Shown here: positions 1-13,540 of the stretch, one piece after another | How positions within the stretch are numbered: position 1 is the first letter of the stretch | How the letters are laid out: each line of letters starts with the position of its first letter | NCBI GenBank assembly: GCA_003956705.1 | Contig: QZCP01000020.1 | Coordinates: forward strand, 48,811-112,810 | Origin: Brevipalpus yothersi | Taxonomy: Eukaryota; Arthropoda; Arachnida; Trombidiformes; Tenuipalpidae | Length of the DNA: 64,000 nt | Direction: 5' to 3' | Position numbers and translations under genes: made by a program | Notes under the pieces: model-generated | Seen by the model: the letters and a program-made list of their open reading frames with translations, nothing else | Told to the model about the DNA's origin: nothing | Databases searched by the model: none

Positions 1-203
1 CTGTTCCTCTCTCCTTCTTCATTCCAGAATCGCCACCTCCGATGCTGTATAGCCACTAGATGGTGAACACACATACACCAACTTGGGGCTCAAGACTTTG
101 TATTTTAATGGATTTGAAACTCGAATCGGGAGTATATTGCCTCGTATATCTCTCTACAATTCATTTTATGGAACACTCACGTCGCGTCATGAATATTATT
201 CAA

Positions 204-205
<2 letters not shown>

Positions 206-255
<50 letters not shown>
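206..255. repeat. (CT)n microsatellite
   Basis: About 25 uninterrupted CT units. Read on the - strand it is (GA)n. Confidence 0.97.
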
Positions 256-260
<5 letters not shown>

Positions 261-961
261 TCTCTTACTCTCTATCCGATTCCCTGGTCTTGTATCGCTC
301 TCAGTTCTCAACTCTTCTCCTTTTGCCTGCCATTTCGATAAGCCCATCACAAGAAGAGGGCACTTTAAAAATTCATCCAACTTAATTGCTCATTCTAATT
401 TGCATATTCTATTTGTCCAATCGAATCAGGTTAATCTCTGAAAGAGCCCGAGAAAAGGCAAAGAAGATGTAGAAAAAGGATATATACTGTCGTGCGAGAC
501 TATTGAAAGAGAGCGAGAAGAGGCTGGATTATGTTGTTTTCAAGGATTTTGATCTTTCTCTCTTTTACTTTCGAAATTCTCTCCATTTCTATGTATTTCC
601 AATTGGTCCTCGAATTTTGATCATCATCAAAACTTTCTTCCAACATTCTCACCGGAATAAGAGAGAAATATAAGAGAGAGAAAAAGATTTGCATATGTCG
701 CCTAGCAAAATGAGACCCTAGATCCGCTCTATTTTGTTCCAATTGATAATTGTTTCCAAACAATCTAACTCACACCAACTGTAATTATGTACCCATGTTA
801 TACCTGTGAAAAATAATAATGAACATCATCATGATGGATACAATCATAAAATTCCCAATATTCATCAGCGTTTTGACCATTTGTTTCACTTTTCACATCA
901 CTCTTCCAACTGCCCTCCAACTTTTTTCTCTCTACCTCCTCCTCCTCTCATCATCATCTTG

Positions 962-988
962 CTCTCTCTCTCTCTCTCTCTCTCTCTT
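962..988. repeat. (CT)n microsatellite
   Basis: About 13 CT units inside a longer pyrimidine-rich stretch of roughly 920-1030. Confidence 0.95.
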
Positions 989-1390
989 CCTTCCTCTTCC
1001 TCTCATCCTCTTTCTCCTCCTCTCCCATCATCATCACCACAAGCCTTTCATCCCACAATGTTTGTTGCCACACTATGTTCACCTTCAAATCACTGTTCAT
1101 CGTTATGTATTCCTTTTGAGCGCGATAAATTGCGCCTCCATGTCAAACTTCATCCATGTTTAGTTAACCTTCTAACAGCGGACTATTTAAATAAGGATTC
1201 GCGCTGGTGGCTACCTGGTCTCTTTTATATACAATCAGAACGATGAATGTACCGAAGCCAAACAGAGTTCCTTTAAATGGTGCCTTTTAATTAGCAAGAC
1301 TAATCAAGCAAATGTATTAGGCAAATTCATGCCCATTCATAATGTTTCCTGAACGCGGATGCTTGTTCAACTTCTCTTTCTCTTTCTCCT

Positions 1391-1412
1391 CCTTCTTCTT
1401 CTTCTTCTTCCT
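1391..1412. repeat. Short (CTT)n tract, inverted relative to the next (AAG)n array
   Basis: Six or so CTT units lie about 75 bases before the large AAG array on the same strand. The two tracts are complementary and could pair as a stem. Confidence 0.9.
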
Positions 1413-1484
1413 CATCCTTCACTTTCTCATCTGCATCATCTGCAATATATTTGAACTGCCGCATAACATGAAAAGAGAAGTGAC

Positions 1485-1669
1485 AGAAGAAGAAGAAGAA
1501 GAAGAAGAAGAAGAAGAAGAAGAAGAAGAAGAAGAAGAAGAAGAAGAAGAAGAAGAAGAAGAAGAAGAAGAAGAAGAAGAAGAAGAAGAAGAAGAAGAAG
1601 AAGAAGAAGAAGAAGAAGAAGAAGAAGAAGAAGAAGAAGAAGAAGAAGAAGAAGAAGAAGAAGAAGAAG

Positions 1670-1700
<31 letters not shown>
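1485..1700. repeat. Long perfect (AAG)n / (CTT)n trinucleotide array
   Basis: About 71 uninterrupted AAG triplets, the longest perfect repeat in the window. Its six-frame translations are homopolymers of Glu, Lys, Arg, Phe, Ser or Leu, so the long open frames over it are not evidence of a gene. Long purine/pyrimidine arrays of this unit can form triplex structures (known for GAA repeats in general); whether this one does is inference. Confidence 0.98.
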
Positions 1701-1936
1701 GTGATTCAAATCGGTTTCGCAAACATGTAAGACAATTGTATAGCGGTTTCACAGACGATTTGTGATCTTATTGCTTTATTCACTATTAACGATGTACAGC
1801 TTAACACGTGGATTTGTCATTCCTTCCTATTCATCCGCAATAATAATATCGGCTAACCAGAAATGCTCCTCGAATTGTAATCAACCAAACAGCAGCTTTT
1901 TTCTCAAAACACTCCTGAAAGGTATACTGAATGTGT

Positions 1937-1958
1937 GCTGTGTGTGTGTGTGTGTGTG
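1937..1958. repeat. (TG)n microsatellite
   Basis: About ten TG units. Confidence 0.9.
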
Positions 1959-4358
1959 GATAATCATCATCTTCAATCTCGATAGCCTTCGAATTGGCCC
2001 GAAAAATTTTGATCATTCGCCCTGATAGACGCTATGCACGGAAATATATACACATATGTGTACGTATATATATGAACGTTTTCATGGATAAAAATCTGAA
2101 AAGTTGATTCTGAATTATGTCGATTGAAATATGCAAATTTTAGATGATCCAATATAACGATCATTTCTTGATTTGATTTATCATCATTTGGATAACATTC
2201 AGTTAGTTGTTCTTTGTTTTTTCTTTCTCTCCAAATTCATTGCCCTCCTGTAAATGGATTCCGAACAATTTCATTCTCTCTCTCTCTTACCAACTTTTGT
2301 TTGCAATTTGAATTCACAGTCAAGTGGATCTCATTGCATATTGATTCAATGTGCTTGACATTCATTGCTCACTCAATCATTCTGATCCATTCAAATTCAG
2401 TTCCCAACACTTACACTTGAAAGTGAGCTTCACTCTCATCCAATTGCATGGAGAGCGGCTGTTCGATGAATTCGAGCTCGATAAATCATATTTTAAAATT
2501 TTCATTCCTCATGTAATTGTAAGCTCGGCATCATTGAAACGCATTCGTCGCATTTTTACAGACTATTTCGTGTCTTTTTCTCACGAATATTGAATTCAAG
2601 ACTGTCAAGTCTAGGAGAAAAGTGAAGGCTCATCCAACCGAGAGAGGTGAAACTTTTCCCAGATATTAATCAATTTGTATCAATTTTATTTATATCGATA
2701 AATTAGGCTCCTTAATTGATATTTACCCAATTCATTGATAATGAATAAGAAATACTCCCAACTTTTCTGCTTTCTTACTTGTTCTGTTCAATGGAAATAG
2801 TCAAAAAATGGACATATTTGACAATCTTTAACAATTAGCTCAGCCCTTAATAATGTTGAATGGAAAAATCCCTAAGTGAAAACTGATCCATTCCTTCCCT
2901 AAAGATGTCAGAATGGTGAAAGCCAACCATAATCAGCAGTCATTATCTATCAACAACTTATTAATTCTTGCTAAAATCGATTCTCCTTTCCTGTACTATC
3001 TGTGTGACTGATTGTGGCTATCAGTTTCTCCACCGGAAGAGCTATCTATCAGGGAACAATTAACTTCAACTTGTTAGTAAACTTCGCTACTGGTAGTGAT
3101 CAACGATAAAGTTTAGCTCGAAAGTTTTCATTCCTCGGAAGAATTCAGAAGAGAAAGATTCATCTCCAGAAGAATTTCAAAATTCCATTTAACTCCAGAT
3201 TTCATTTCAATTACCTCAATGAAATTCTGAAGATTACTCAGTAAGGTATTCGGAGGATATGATGATCATTCTTCCTCTTATGGATCGATGAAGATTTTCG
3301 GTACCTAACCTTTTATCTTTAAAATCTTCCATGATCTTTGTTTTTAAGTTGAACGAAGAAGAGTATGATCAAACTTGACCAAGTTCCGTAAATTTTCCAG
3401 ATTATAAGATTATAAAGATTATTTGCAGGTATTTAGATTATCAATCGCTTTTAATCAATGATTTGATGAAAATCTCAGCGTACTTATCCTATCATTCTCC
3501 AAGAAACAATCAATGATTTTCATCGAAATTGACTTCATAACTTTCTTACATTTTCCATTCTTCATCAATGTTTTCATTCCTTTAGTGAGCTGAATTTGAT
3601 ACTTGGTTCATTTAATTGTTACAATGGATGACATGGGACTATGAAATCAAGTACATTGAATTACCATCAGGCTCTTTATGATGATTCACAAAATTGATCA
3701 AGCTTTCCATGCCATGATAAACTTGTTTACTAATCTATTACCTCTCTCGATATTCTGAACGACATGATCCCTGATTTTATAGTTTTTCCCATATTGTTGA
3801 GCTTCTGATTGCCTTACCATTCACTTTGCCTCGGCAATCAGTTGCATCTGTATTTCCAGATTGTTCACTATCGTTCGGTAGCTGATCCTCTCTTAGTTAT
3901 TTTTATTCTCTCTATATCTGATATCAATCTAGACAATCAGATTTAACCCATATTTACACATCAATTAACAATCACTCTGTCCTATTTTACTTTGAAACAA
4001 CTTGAGTTACTGTTTCCGTTTTGCTTATCTTTCAAGGATCACAGTAGCCAATGGCCATTCTGTATCTAATATCTTCATCGTCATATTTTTCTGTCGTTCC
4101 CTCTGAATCTGAGTGCCAGTTGATCATTTGTGTGCTGATAGTTTATGGTGTGAATAGTTGCCATGTCCACCATGAATATCTGCACTCGTAATCGAATTTA
4201 ATCGATCCATCTCTTCTCCTCTCTTCATCCTTAAACCTTCTGAATGAGATTCTTTGACCATCATTGATTTGAACAACTGAATGATATAGTCATTCAAGTT
4301 GTTCAGATTTTTCCATTGTCCGGTAGTTTTGACCAACAACTATTTCGTTTATTGTAAG

Positions 4359-4507
4359 ATTTGCTTAAAGTGTATTCGGATCAGATGTATACTGGAGAAG
4401 AAAAAAGGAAAGATGTAGTAGATGTAACAGTGAATGTTATACTGTCTAAATTGCCGAACATCCTTCGAAAACGGCCTCATTTCTATCGATTTATCCATCA
4501 CTCATGT
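4359..4507 (+). CDS. Possible internal or first coding exon, product unknown
   Basis: An open segment of about 50 codons runs from a pyrimidine-leaning acceptor (AG at 4357-4358), or from an ATG at about 4385, to a good GTAAGT donor directly after a CAA codon (phase 0). The peptide is mixed in composition rather than low-complexity and has a basic-aromatic end (motif RKRPHFYRF). I do not recognise the family. It could belong to the + strand gene whose last exons are at 13541-15342, but I found no linking exons. Chance occurrence in AT-rich DNA is a real alternative. Confidence 0.22.
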
Positions 4508-7500
4508 CAAGTAAGTTTATCATTTGCTTCTGAGGTCATTGAGCATCGTCATATGGTCTGCGTGTCGAACATCGAAAAGAAAGAGTAAGAAAGAGAAAAA
4601 GAGAGAGAGCGTCATCAAGCTCTATCTCATTCGATTGGTTATATAAACCATGTCGAATGATGCTCTTCGATGCTGGACGAGATCAATATTTGCTTCGATT
4701 TTCTTCGATTTGATGCTTACACTTGAGAAAGACAATATGAATCCTCATGTTTGTGAGAAGAGAGAGAGAGATGAGGAAAAACTTAGGGACAAGTTGTGGA
4801 TTCCTCTCTTTTTCATTCAAGATATCTAACAAAATAGCTATCTCTCTCTCCTCTGGAATGGCTATCATTTTAGATTCGAGTTGCAGGGCAAATCAAGTTA
4901 GAAACTAGAAATTCGATTCAAAATCTTCATGCACTCCTATTCCTATTCCTTTCTTCTCCAGAGATTCTGAAATGGTTTGCGGTGATTCTTTTCTATTCCA
5001 TTCTATCAAGCTTTTGCATGGCTTTCACAAATCTTCGCCTATTCAACAATTCTGGTGAACACTTTTGGCTACTACTAGAATTCTCCTGAGTAATTGTTGA
5101 TCCTCTTTCTGGATTCATGGCAGCAGAAAGTTGGTGTGTTTGTGTGTGGAAAAATTTTCATGGAGCCCCTGTCTGAAGGTCAACTTATTCCTTCCTCTTG
5201 GTCACTTTTTCTTCTTCTCCTCTAAAATTGATGAATTTAGTTATCAAAGTTGTCATCATTTTCATTATACCCACTCGATTCCTTATCATTCATCTTATCT
5301 GTTTCCTTATGCAAATTACTACCTCTTGTTGCATATAATAGATGTACACACAGATATGAATGGTGATGATAAGAGGCTTCTAATATCATGTTTCATCTCT
5401 TGAAAGCTAACACAAATTCACAATTCAAAGTAGACAAATTCTCATGCATTTATCATGCTCTTCTTCTGCTTCTGAACATTTTCAACCTCCGGCTTCCTCT
5501 TTCTCTCTCTTTTGCATATATATTTTTCATTCGCAGAATTCATCCAAAGGATAACATAGATTATACATGTAATTTAGTCCCTTTTCATCTTAATATAATC
5601 AAAATCTGTTTCATAATCTGTTCACAATTAGCGTTTTTGTTGACTACTATTCCTTTTTTGTTCCAACAGTAAATGTGGAAGGGCACACGCACAATGAAAC
5701 TATATAAATCTGACAGAATGAAGGTGAAAGTGCTAAGAATGAACATTGAGGAATGTACAAGTGAGATCCATAAGAAACTGAGATGATGACGACGACAGCG
5801 ATGATTTAATCGTTGTGAATAAGGAATGAGTTTTATCTCAATTAATCGTACCAATATATTTGATTACTGACATGAAGGTTTTTCCTTTTTTTCATACTGT
5901 TGTTACTTCATTTTAACTTTTTCTCTAACTTTGATTACATTGCAACAGAATTTATACTCATTTCAACTATCTATCTCTCTCTCTCACCAAATTCTTCCAT
6001 GTACATGCATTCTTGAATATCAAGTCCGCTCAAGAATATCCACATTCCAGGGCATTTACTTGGAATGCTTTTGGGTATCTATGTGGCGAATATTTGGCTA
6101 TGATCGATTACTTTTCATCATAATACTATGTATTTGAGTGTATTTGAGTGCTCACTGGAAGTGAATTGATTGAATATGGTATTCTGAAAGTTTTGTTCTC
6201 ATGTTTTCATGATCAGCTTTTCACGAATCTGTAAGTGAATGTGAATGTGGATATATGTATGTGAGTGTGTGTGTGTTTACCCAGATGATTGACGAGCTCA
6301 AGAAAAGGGTGATAATTTTGGAAGGAAACTGTTGAGAAAGTGGCAAATGAAGTCTTATTGAGTTAGCAAATTTGCCTCAGTGTGTGTATTTATTGCTGCC
6401 ATGTTAAGTCAGAAAAGTGAGCGTGAAGCGTTCTTTTCATGGGATATTGGAATCAGAGGCAAGAAATAGAGAGAGAGAAAGCGAAAGAGAACTCAAATGA
6501 AAAAAAGGCTCAAAATGAACTGATATTCAGAATCAAAAAGGCAAGCTATGTAAATGCTCCCTTTTCTCTATGGTATTTTCCTCTCCTCCCCTCTCACACC
6601 AATTGCATGGTATTCTTTCTCCCCCTTCCACCCTATTCTCCTTCTATCATGAACATTCTAAGCTCATCTAGCATGATATTCATTCTCTCTTTCTCTCTCC
6701 ACCCCCCAATATTCTCACATGGAATACCCACGCAGGCTCGCATTATTCTTCGCGTCTATAAGAACCTGTAGATTCTTTCTTGTATACAGGGCGAGCGAAG
6801 AATGAGAGGCAGCATTCAAGACAGGAAAAGGAATAAACACATATACGAGGAGAGAGAATATGATTTAGTGTATTAACGAATTGAATGATCATGGGTTACC
6901 ATAATTCACCGCTGGAATGGGCTCCTCTGAAGCCATATTCTTCTCCCATAATGGATCTATGGGTTGGCGAAGAGTAGCAATTAACGGGTGAGATATGTCT
7001 CCAAGTGCGCTAGAAAATTCCGAAGAAGCAGAGGAAGAAGAAGGGAAAGAACTTGTCTCTTACTTTATCTGTCTGTCTTGAATGGAGCCGAAAAAATTTC
7101 ATCCTTTTACTTCCTTGAGGTCTTCCATCTTCCAATCATTCCTAGTTTTCCATGTAATTCCTCGATATTCTGTCTACCATTTCAATTGCAATTGAAAAAG
7201 GGCATCCATGTCCTGGTCTCATTTGTTTTAGCTTTTATTTTTCTTTCTCTCTCTCTCTCTTTCTCTACAGCCTCCCACTTTTTGTGTACTTTTCAAAAGT
7301 TATTTCCTTTCCGTTTTAACTTGTCTTTGTGAATATTTTTCTTTTTCCACAATGAACAATGAAAACACAATCTTCACAATTGGGAATGGTAAAAAATTCG
7401 TTAAACACTCATGTTGAATGATACGGTAATGAAGTCAAAAAGCAAATCTCAGTTAATCCACCAAATAGAATGCCTTTTTTTCCATTCTTAATCATGATTC

Positions 7501-7769
7501 ATTTTGCAAACACCTCAACCAGACTGACAGAGAAGGTTTAGTGGAAGTCATTATTTACAATCACCAATTTGAATGTCTCTAAGCCGCTTGTCATAGGCTG
7601 CTTGCGTGGTGAACGCGATCTTTTTTTCTCTCTCTCTCTCTCTCTTTCCTCAGAATTTCGAATAGAAAGAAAGAATTTTTTTCCCATGAATTGAAATTTT
7701 GAGCAGGAATCTGATTTCTTCATGAACTCTAACCTCTTTTGCACTCTCTCACACACATAAACTTTGCAC

Positions 7770-7884
<115 letters not shown>

Positions 7885-9835
7885 CCTATTCAACTAGTCT
7901 GATGGTGGACTCAAGTCCAAACTCTGTCTGAGCTCAATCTTCCATTAACTTCAAAATCTTTTCTTCTCTCTCAATCTTTCCCATTCTGGTACATTGAGTA
8001 CGCTAACTGAGCGTTTATTTTCTTCTTTCCTCCTCAACAAAACAGTCAACTTGTGGGCTTCACTATACTTTCTCTGGGAGCATCCGATTCCTAGTATGGC
8101 CATTTTTGTATAATTTTGAGTAGCTTTTTGAGGAAGCAAAACTGATGCTGATCAGTGGAAAAGTTATTCAATGATACACGAAACAGATGAACTATTTCCT
8201 GCTATCCCAGCTTAAATATAGTCTCTCATGTATACTCGGGTTATCAGTTTTTTTTCTGATGATTCAGTTAGTGATATGATTCGCATGATTGACAATTCCG
8301 ATTCATTGAGATTAGCGGCTCACTATTTGTTGCTTTTTTGTTCCCTTTTCTTAGCATTTTTAATCGATAAGTTTGCCAAGTTTTCAGATGGATTCCTAAC
8401 AATGTCTCCTCCAAGCAAAATTTGATTAACTTCTTGAGATGAAAAAATGTTTTTCCTCTCTTCGTTTAAGGAAGGAAAATCTTGTCGATCATTCAAATCG
8501 TTTTCTGGAGATCATATCACCTTCCACCTGAATGTTATTTGAAGCTTTTGATTAGCAAGAAAAAAAATTGATGAAATGCTAATTTTGAGCAAGAGAAAAT
8601 CATTCAATTAATTGCTCTCACTGACTGGAAAGGTTGAAAAAGCAATTCAAATGACTATCTCTCCTTTAAACGGTGATGGATAGCTTCACTTCTTGTGTCT
8701 GTATGTGTATGTTGATGATTGAGAACATTCTCTCAACCAGAATACGATGTATATTAACTCATCACACATTGTTTAAACCTTTTCCATCTTGAGTGGAGAT
8801 AATTTCAAGAGCAACACTATCATCCTAGCCTTATCATGGAAAGTGTTGAAAAAGTGAACATAAAAGATTACTTCTAGATTGAGACATAATATTGGCAGAA
8901 TTTTTCCACTTCGACGACCATTGCCAGCCCACCTTGTTGATATGTTAGTGAGTGTATGAGAGCGAGAGGGTCCTTTTAAATGGATGTGAGAATCATGCCC
9001 AAATATTATGACGAACAGCTCAGCTCATTGGGTTACAGTATAATAGCAACTTGGTAATTAAATCTGCGTGCAAGCCCGAGATGAGCTTCTAAGTGACGAA
9101 TGAGTTGTGTGTGGGACGTCCGAAGATGACATGAATGAATTTTCTATCTCTTTCTCCTGCTTCAGCATTTCGGTGGTCACATCCGCTTCTTACACCTCAT
9201 AAGATGCTCTTTACCTCTCACAAGGTGATTAAATCATTGAAACTGACTGGACCAATCTAGTATTCTCTCAGGCATCTCGAAATGATGATGGAAGATAGAA
9301 GAAGATAGTCCCAAGTGATGAGTTGACTGTCATCCAGCAGAGCGACTCCTAAGCACACACATATATATATTCAGACACTTTCTCAACCCTTTTGCCTTTT
9401 GCGCGCGTCCGATAGACATTAAATTGGAGCTTCCCAAAAGTTTTACCCCCCAAAAAGTAAACCCAAAGCGACAGGCCGTACTAAGCCAAACTGGTGGCTC
9501 TCAATGTATTTTAATGGCCTAGATCAGCCATAAAAATCTTTTCTCCTCTCCAAACATGAGGCCCAGAATAGTATGTACATGTTATGTGTGTATGTGTGTG
9601 TGAGAGAGAGAGAGAGAAAGTGAATGAGATGTAATTTATTAATGGCTCATGCGATTGCCGAAGCTAGCTGAAAATTAAATCAACTTCATTGACGAGCGGT
9701 TGGCGGCTGTGGCGATTTAAACTCTTAATATTTTTCACTTCAAATTTGAATGATGATGAAAACACTCTTCATCAATTATCAGTGTTCCATTGCTTACTCA
9801 TACCCACTATTCATTTGAAACTTGCTCTGGTCTGT

Positions 9836-9860
9836 ATGTGTGTGTGTGTGTGTGTATGTG
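9836..9860. repeat. (TG)n microsatellite
   Basis: About ten TG units; a (CA)n run of similar size follows at about 9931-9947, so the pair is inverted. Confidence 0.9.
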
Positions 9861-10707
9861 CTCGAAAACATTTTATCCCGATAATGTGTAGTGTTTTAGT
9901 TTACTTAACTTTATCGACTGCACGCAGTCATACACACACACACACACAAATATCTTATCCAGTGTGTAGACTGTGTGATTCAAGATGTGGCTCATCTTTT
10001 CCCAACCATTTTATCCATCATTTGAGTCATTTGGATGTCAAGATTGTATTTAAAGGGTTTTTTTCATTTACACCATTTTTACGGCAAGTTATTACTGCCA
10101 CTATGCTGTATATACTACCTTGTATTCCTGTTTGGCTAGCCGATCACTCACAGGTTCTAAATCAAATCATAAAAAAATATGGAAGTTTCCATCTGACCGT
10201 TTGATTTCCTACTGAGACTAGCCAAAAATTTTCAAACATTACCATCACCAGTGGCTGGATAGTAAGTAGTAGTGGTAGTAGTATCAGTGGCAGCAAAAGA
10301 ATGACTCCGCTTGTGGTACATATATTCATGATTATCTTTTCACATAGCGTGAGTGAACAGGAGATAGATATAAAAAGCATAAAAGATGGAATAAAATAAA
10401 AAAAAAATTGTCTCTCAGAGAGAATTTATTATTGCTATTCCGTTTGCAGCCTTGATTGTGACAACTTTGTTGGACTGATCTCGTCTCTCTCTCTCTCTCA
10501 TTAACATTGAAAGTCTTAGAGCTGCACAACGTTTAAATTGTTCCCAAAAGCATGGTTCGGCTAGCATTTTAATTCAGTTTCCTAGATGAAACACAGACGA
10601 CAAATACTTAAGTTTTCTCTTTTAACTCACCTTTTCTCTCTCTTTGCCATATTCTCTCTCTCTCTTTCTCCACCCTGTACATTTTTGCTCATACTTACTG
10701 TGTACAT

Positions 10708-10710
<3 letters not shown>

Positions 10711-10778
<68 letters not shown>
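10711..10778. repeat. (CT)n microsatellite
   Basis: About 33 perfect CT units. Confidence 0.97.
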
Positions 10779-10780
<2 letters not shown>

Positions 10781-13540
10781 ACTCCCCCCACGCTTTCAGC
10801 ATCATGCTATATCCTCCTCTGAACATTTGAATCTATAGGGCCTCAGAATGTAGATAATGATAGTTATAGTAAAATATTCATTCATCATCAGGATTACAGA
10901 CATGGTCGTGAAATATCGCAAAACGTCAAGTGAACGGCTATAAAAGTGAAAATTATTCCTCTCTCGAGCCAGTGATTATCCTAATTTTCTTGAAATATCG
11001 TTTATTCTATGCTCACAGCTCAAACACACTCACACACATACACACACACACACATACATTGGAAAAGTAAAGCCATCGATTTCTCATGAATTATATGGCC
11101 ACATTTTCTTTGTGCTTCTTCTCATTTACATTAATTACAATTAAATTGACCAAATAGTTGAGTCGATAGTGATCGAGCATCCAGTAAGAAAAAAGAAAGA
11201 AAGAAGAAATGGACTCAAAAGATTCAAAAGAATCGAAAGAAACAGCATCATCGATGAAGTAGATTTTCTCAGGTGATTGCGAAAGATGATGATATCACAA
11301 GTATCTTTAATGATAGTTTCATGTTCTCCATTCTAATAGAGTTTAAATCACTATTCTCTCTCTCTCTCTTTTTCTTCATGAAGATCGAAACAAAATTGTC
11401 TTCTTCCAGGAGCAATGCTCTTATCACGATAGCACATATCTCCTTATTCATAACCTATTTTGATACAAAAATTCTGATTACGCTGGCGAAACTTGAGATA
11501 ATCGACTGGAAAAGTTTCATCAAGCAACTTTTGCGTTATACTGACGAGTGTTAATCAGCTGAATTGATTGAGAGAAAAAGTTAGCTTCCTGAGTTATGAA
11601 CAACCATTTGTGAATCCATTTAGCGGGTTCTATTTGATGAACTTGAAGAAGTAAAGAAGAAGAAAGTAAAAAAAGATAATTTTCAGAAAAATTCCAGAGA
11701 AACAAAAAGAAGAGTAGTACTTTCTATCCTATTATAAATAATATGTAGTCACTACTCAATCCATCATGAATTTTGCTATTCAGTTTTTTTATTTTTTGAT
11801 TGACCACACTCTTTCTCTCTTTCTTCATTCTCTCTGTATGTTCACATTTTTCTGGATATATATTCGTATGCCCATGAGAAGCAAATATCTCATGGTTAAG
11901 AATATTAGGCAAAAGTCTTGAAGCCAAAGTAAATGCATGTCCACCTCTTCTCAAGGGTGGGGGGTTTTCTTCATGATAAATGATGAAAAGTCTTGTTTTA
12001 AGTCATTAGAGATCAGTGATCTTCATGCTAAGTGGCTTGCATGAGAAAAAAGCTAATACTCACCATGTGAACGAGCGGAATTCCTTATGAGCAATCTTAT
12101 CATGCTTACATGTACTTGTTTCTTCAATCTTTCTCTCTCTCTCTCTCTTTTCAGACAAAGTGATAGATTCACCTTCGCCAAAGTGTTACCAAGTATATGA
12201 TTCGTGATTCTCATTCGATTTCTATACCACTTTACCTGAAACTATGCTTAAGCTCCATCGGCCAGTCCACCATGAGCTCCCTGAGCTTTTTCGATACATT
12301 GAAGACAGATGAAAGAGAGATGATGATGAAATGATGGAGACAGAAAGATACTTGAAGATGAAGAATAGGAAAGAAGAATATGTTCTGGAAGAGAGAAATG
12401 AGCTGATGTAGAGAAATATGATTGGAAGAATGAGAGAATAAAAAAGAAGAGGAGAGAGAAAGAATATTCACTTCCAGTCAGTTGAGACGATGATTGTGAA
12501 GGTGATTGTAGACAACCTAGAAATCGAAACAAGTTGATCTTGAAAAATTGCTTGGAACCAGTTTGATATCGAGACTATCAATGATCAGAAAGTTTACAAA
12601 TGATGATGAGAAAGAAATAAAGAAATAAAGAGAGAAAAGGGTGAAAGTAGATTTTATCCACGGTTAATGATGAAATCGGACAAATGAGAAAAAAATTGCT
12701 CATGGAAAAATTACTGATCGATCATCAATTAGAAATTTGAATGAATGGATGTTCATTTTCAATCTGGCCAGCAAATTGTTGTTAACCTAGGCAATAGATA
12801 TGGTTTTGTATATGTGTGTGTGTGTGTGTGTGTATACTGTGAAGCTTCGGAATTTTCTTTCTCTCTATCTGTTTCTTAATCATGTATCTGTTCATGATGC
12901 TTTTGGGCAACCAGGAACTGAACACTCCTCAGAGACAGGTTCATTAGCTGTGGAGCTTTTTTCTCGGATTTAACCTGAATTAATGATTTGCTAATACACG
13001 AGCTAGTGAGTGTTTTAGAGAGAAACGTAATATCAATCGGCAGTATCAGATTGAACCTTATCTGTGCATTAACTGGTACAGAATCTAAAAATGGTCAGTT
13101 TTTTTGTATGATTTTCACTGATAAATGTGGTGGAAAAAATTCATGGTCAAGCAAGATCATGAGGCAAATTTGATAGATGTTGCAAATGTGTGTGTATAAC
13201 AATTTGAAAGGCCTTCATAAATCGACAGTTTTTATTCTTATTCATTTATCTTTCCCTGATATTTTTGATTTCTGAAAAAACGTTTGATCAACGCACACGA
13301 TAGTGACAATTTAAGTTTCTTAATTGATCTTTTCAAAGTATTGCATATCATCATCATCCAGCCAGGAAAAAATATCGACCTTGTTCCCCAATAATTCAAC
13401 CTTCTGGCGCATCTGTATATATTTGTATTCCTTCCAATTTGTTATCATTATTTTTTCATTACAATTTTATTTCTTTTTCTCTCTCTTTCTCTCTTCCTCT
13501 CCATTATTCATCTCTCTCTCTCTTCCTATCCTATTTTCAG

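Larger units (their letters stand above)
1..4357. other. Gene-poor, repeat-rich stretch
   Basis: I find no coding region that I can support here. The stretch holds (CT)n tracts, a very long (AAG)n array, short (TG)n runs, and AT-rich sequence with many ATGAT/TCATC words. Open frames are short and most are translations of the simple repeats. The first 60 bases contain a pyrimidine tract and AG (around 12-27) followed by an open segment that soon meets a stop in all three frames. This could be the terminal exon of a gene entering from the left, but nothing confirms it. Confidence 0.6.

Noticed and set aside
1..60. Possible terminal exon of a gene entering from the left
   Set aside because: There is a pyrimidine tract and AG, but every frame stops within about 13 codons and no family can be judged.
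806..1246. 146-codon open frame on + strand
   Set aside because: Largely His/Ser/Leu translation of CT-rich and CATCAT sequence, with no splice or family support.
1327..1752. Open frames of 96-141 codons on both strands over the AAG array
   Set aside because: They are homopolymer translations of a trinucleotide repeat, with no gene context.
9689..10204. 171-codon open frame on + strand
   Set aside because: It crosses TG and CA microsatellites (Cys-Val and His-Thr runs), uses no conserved pattern and has no promoter or homologue I can see.
12121..12200. Possible micro-exon after a strong CT-rich acceptor at about 12153
   Set aside because: Only 13-15 codons, a weak GTATAT donor and an unverified phase link to the 13541 exon.
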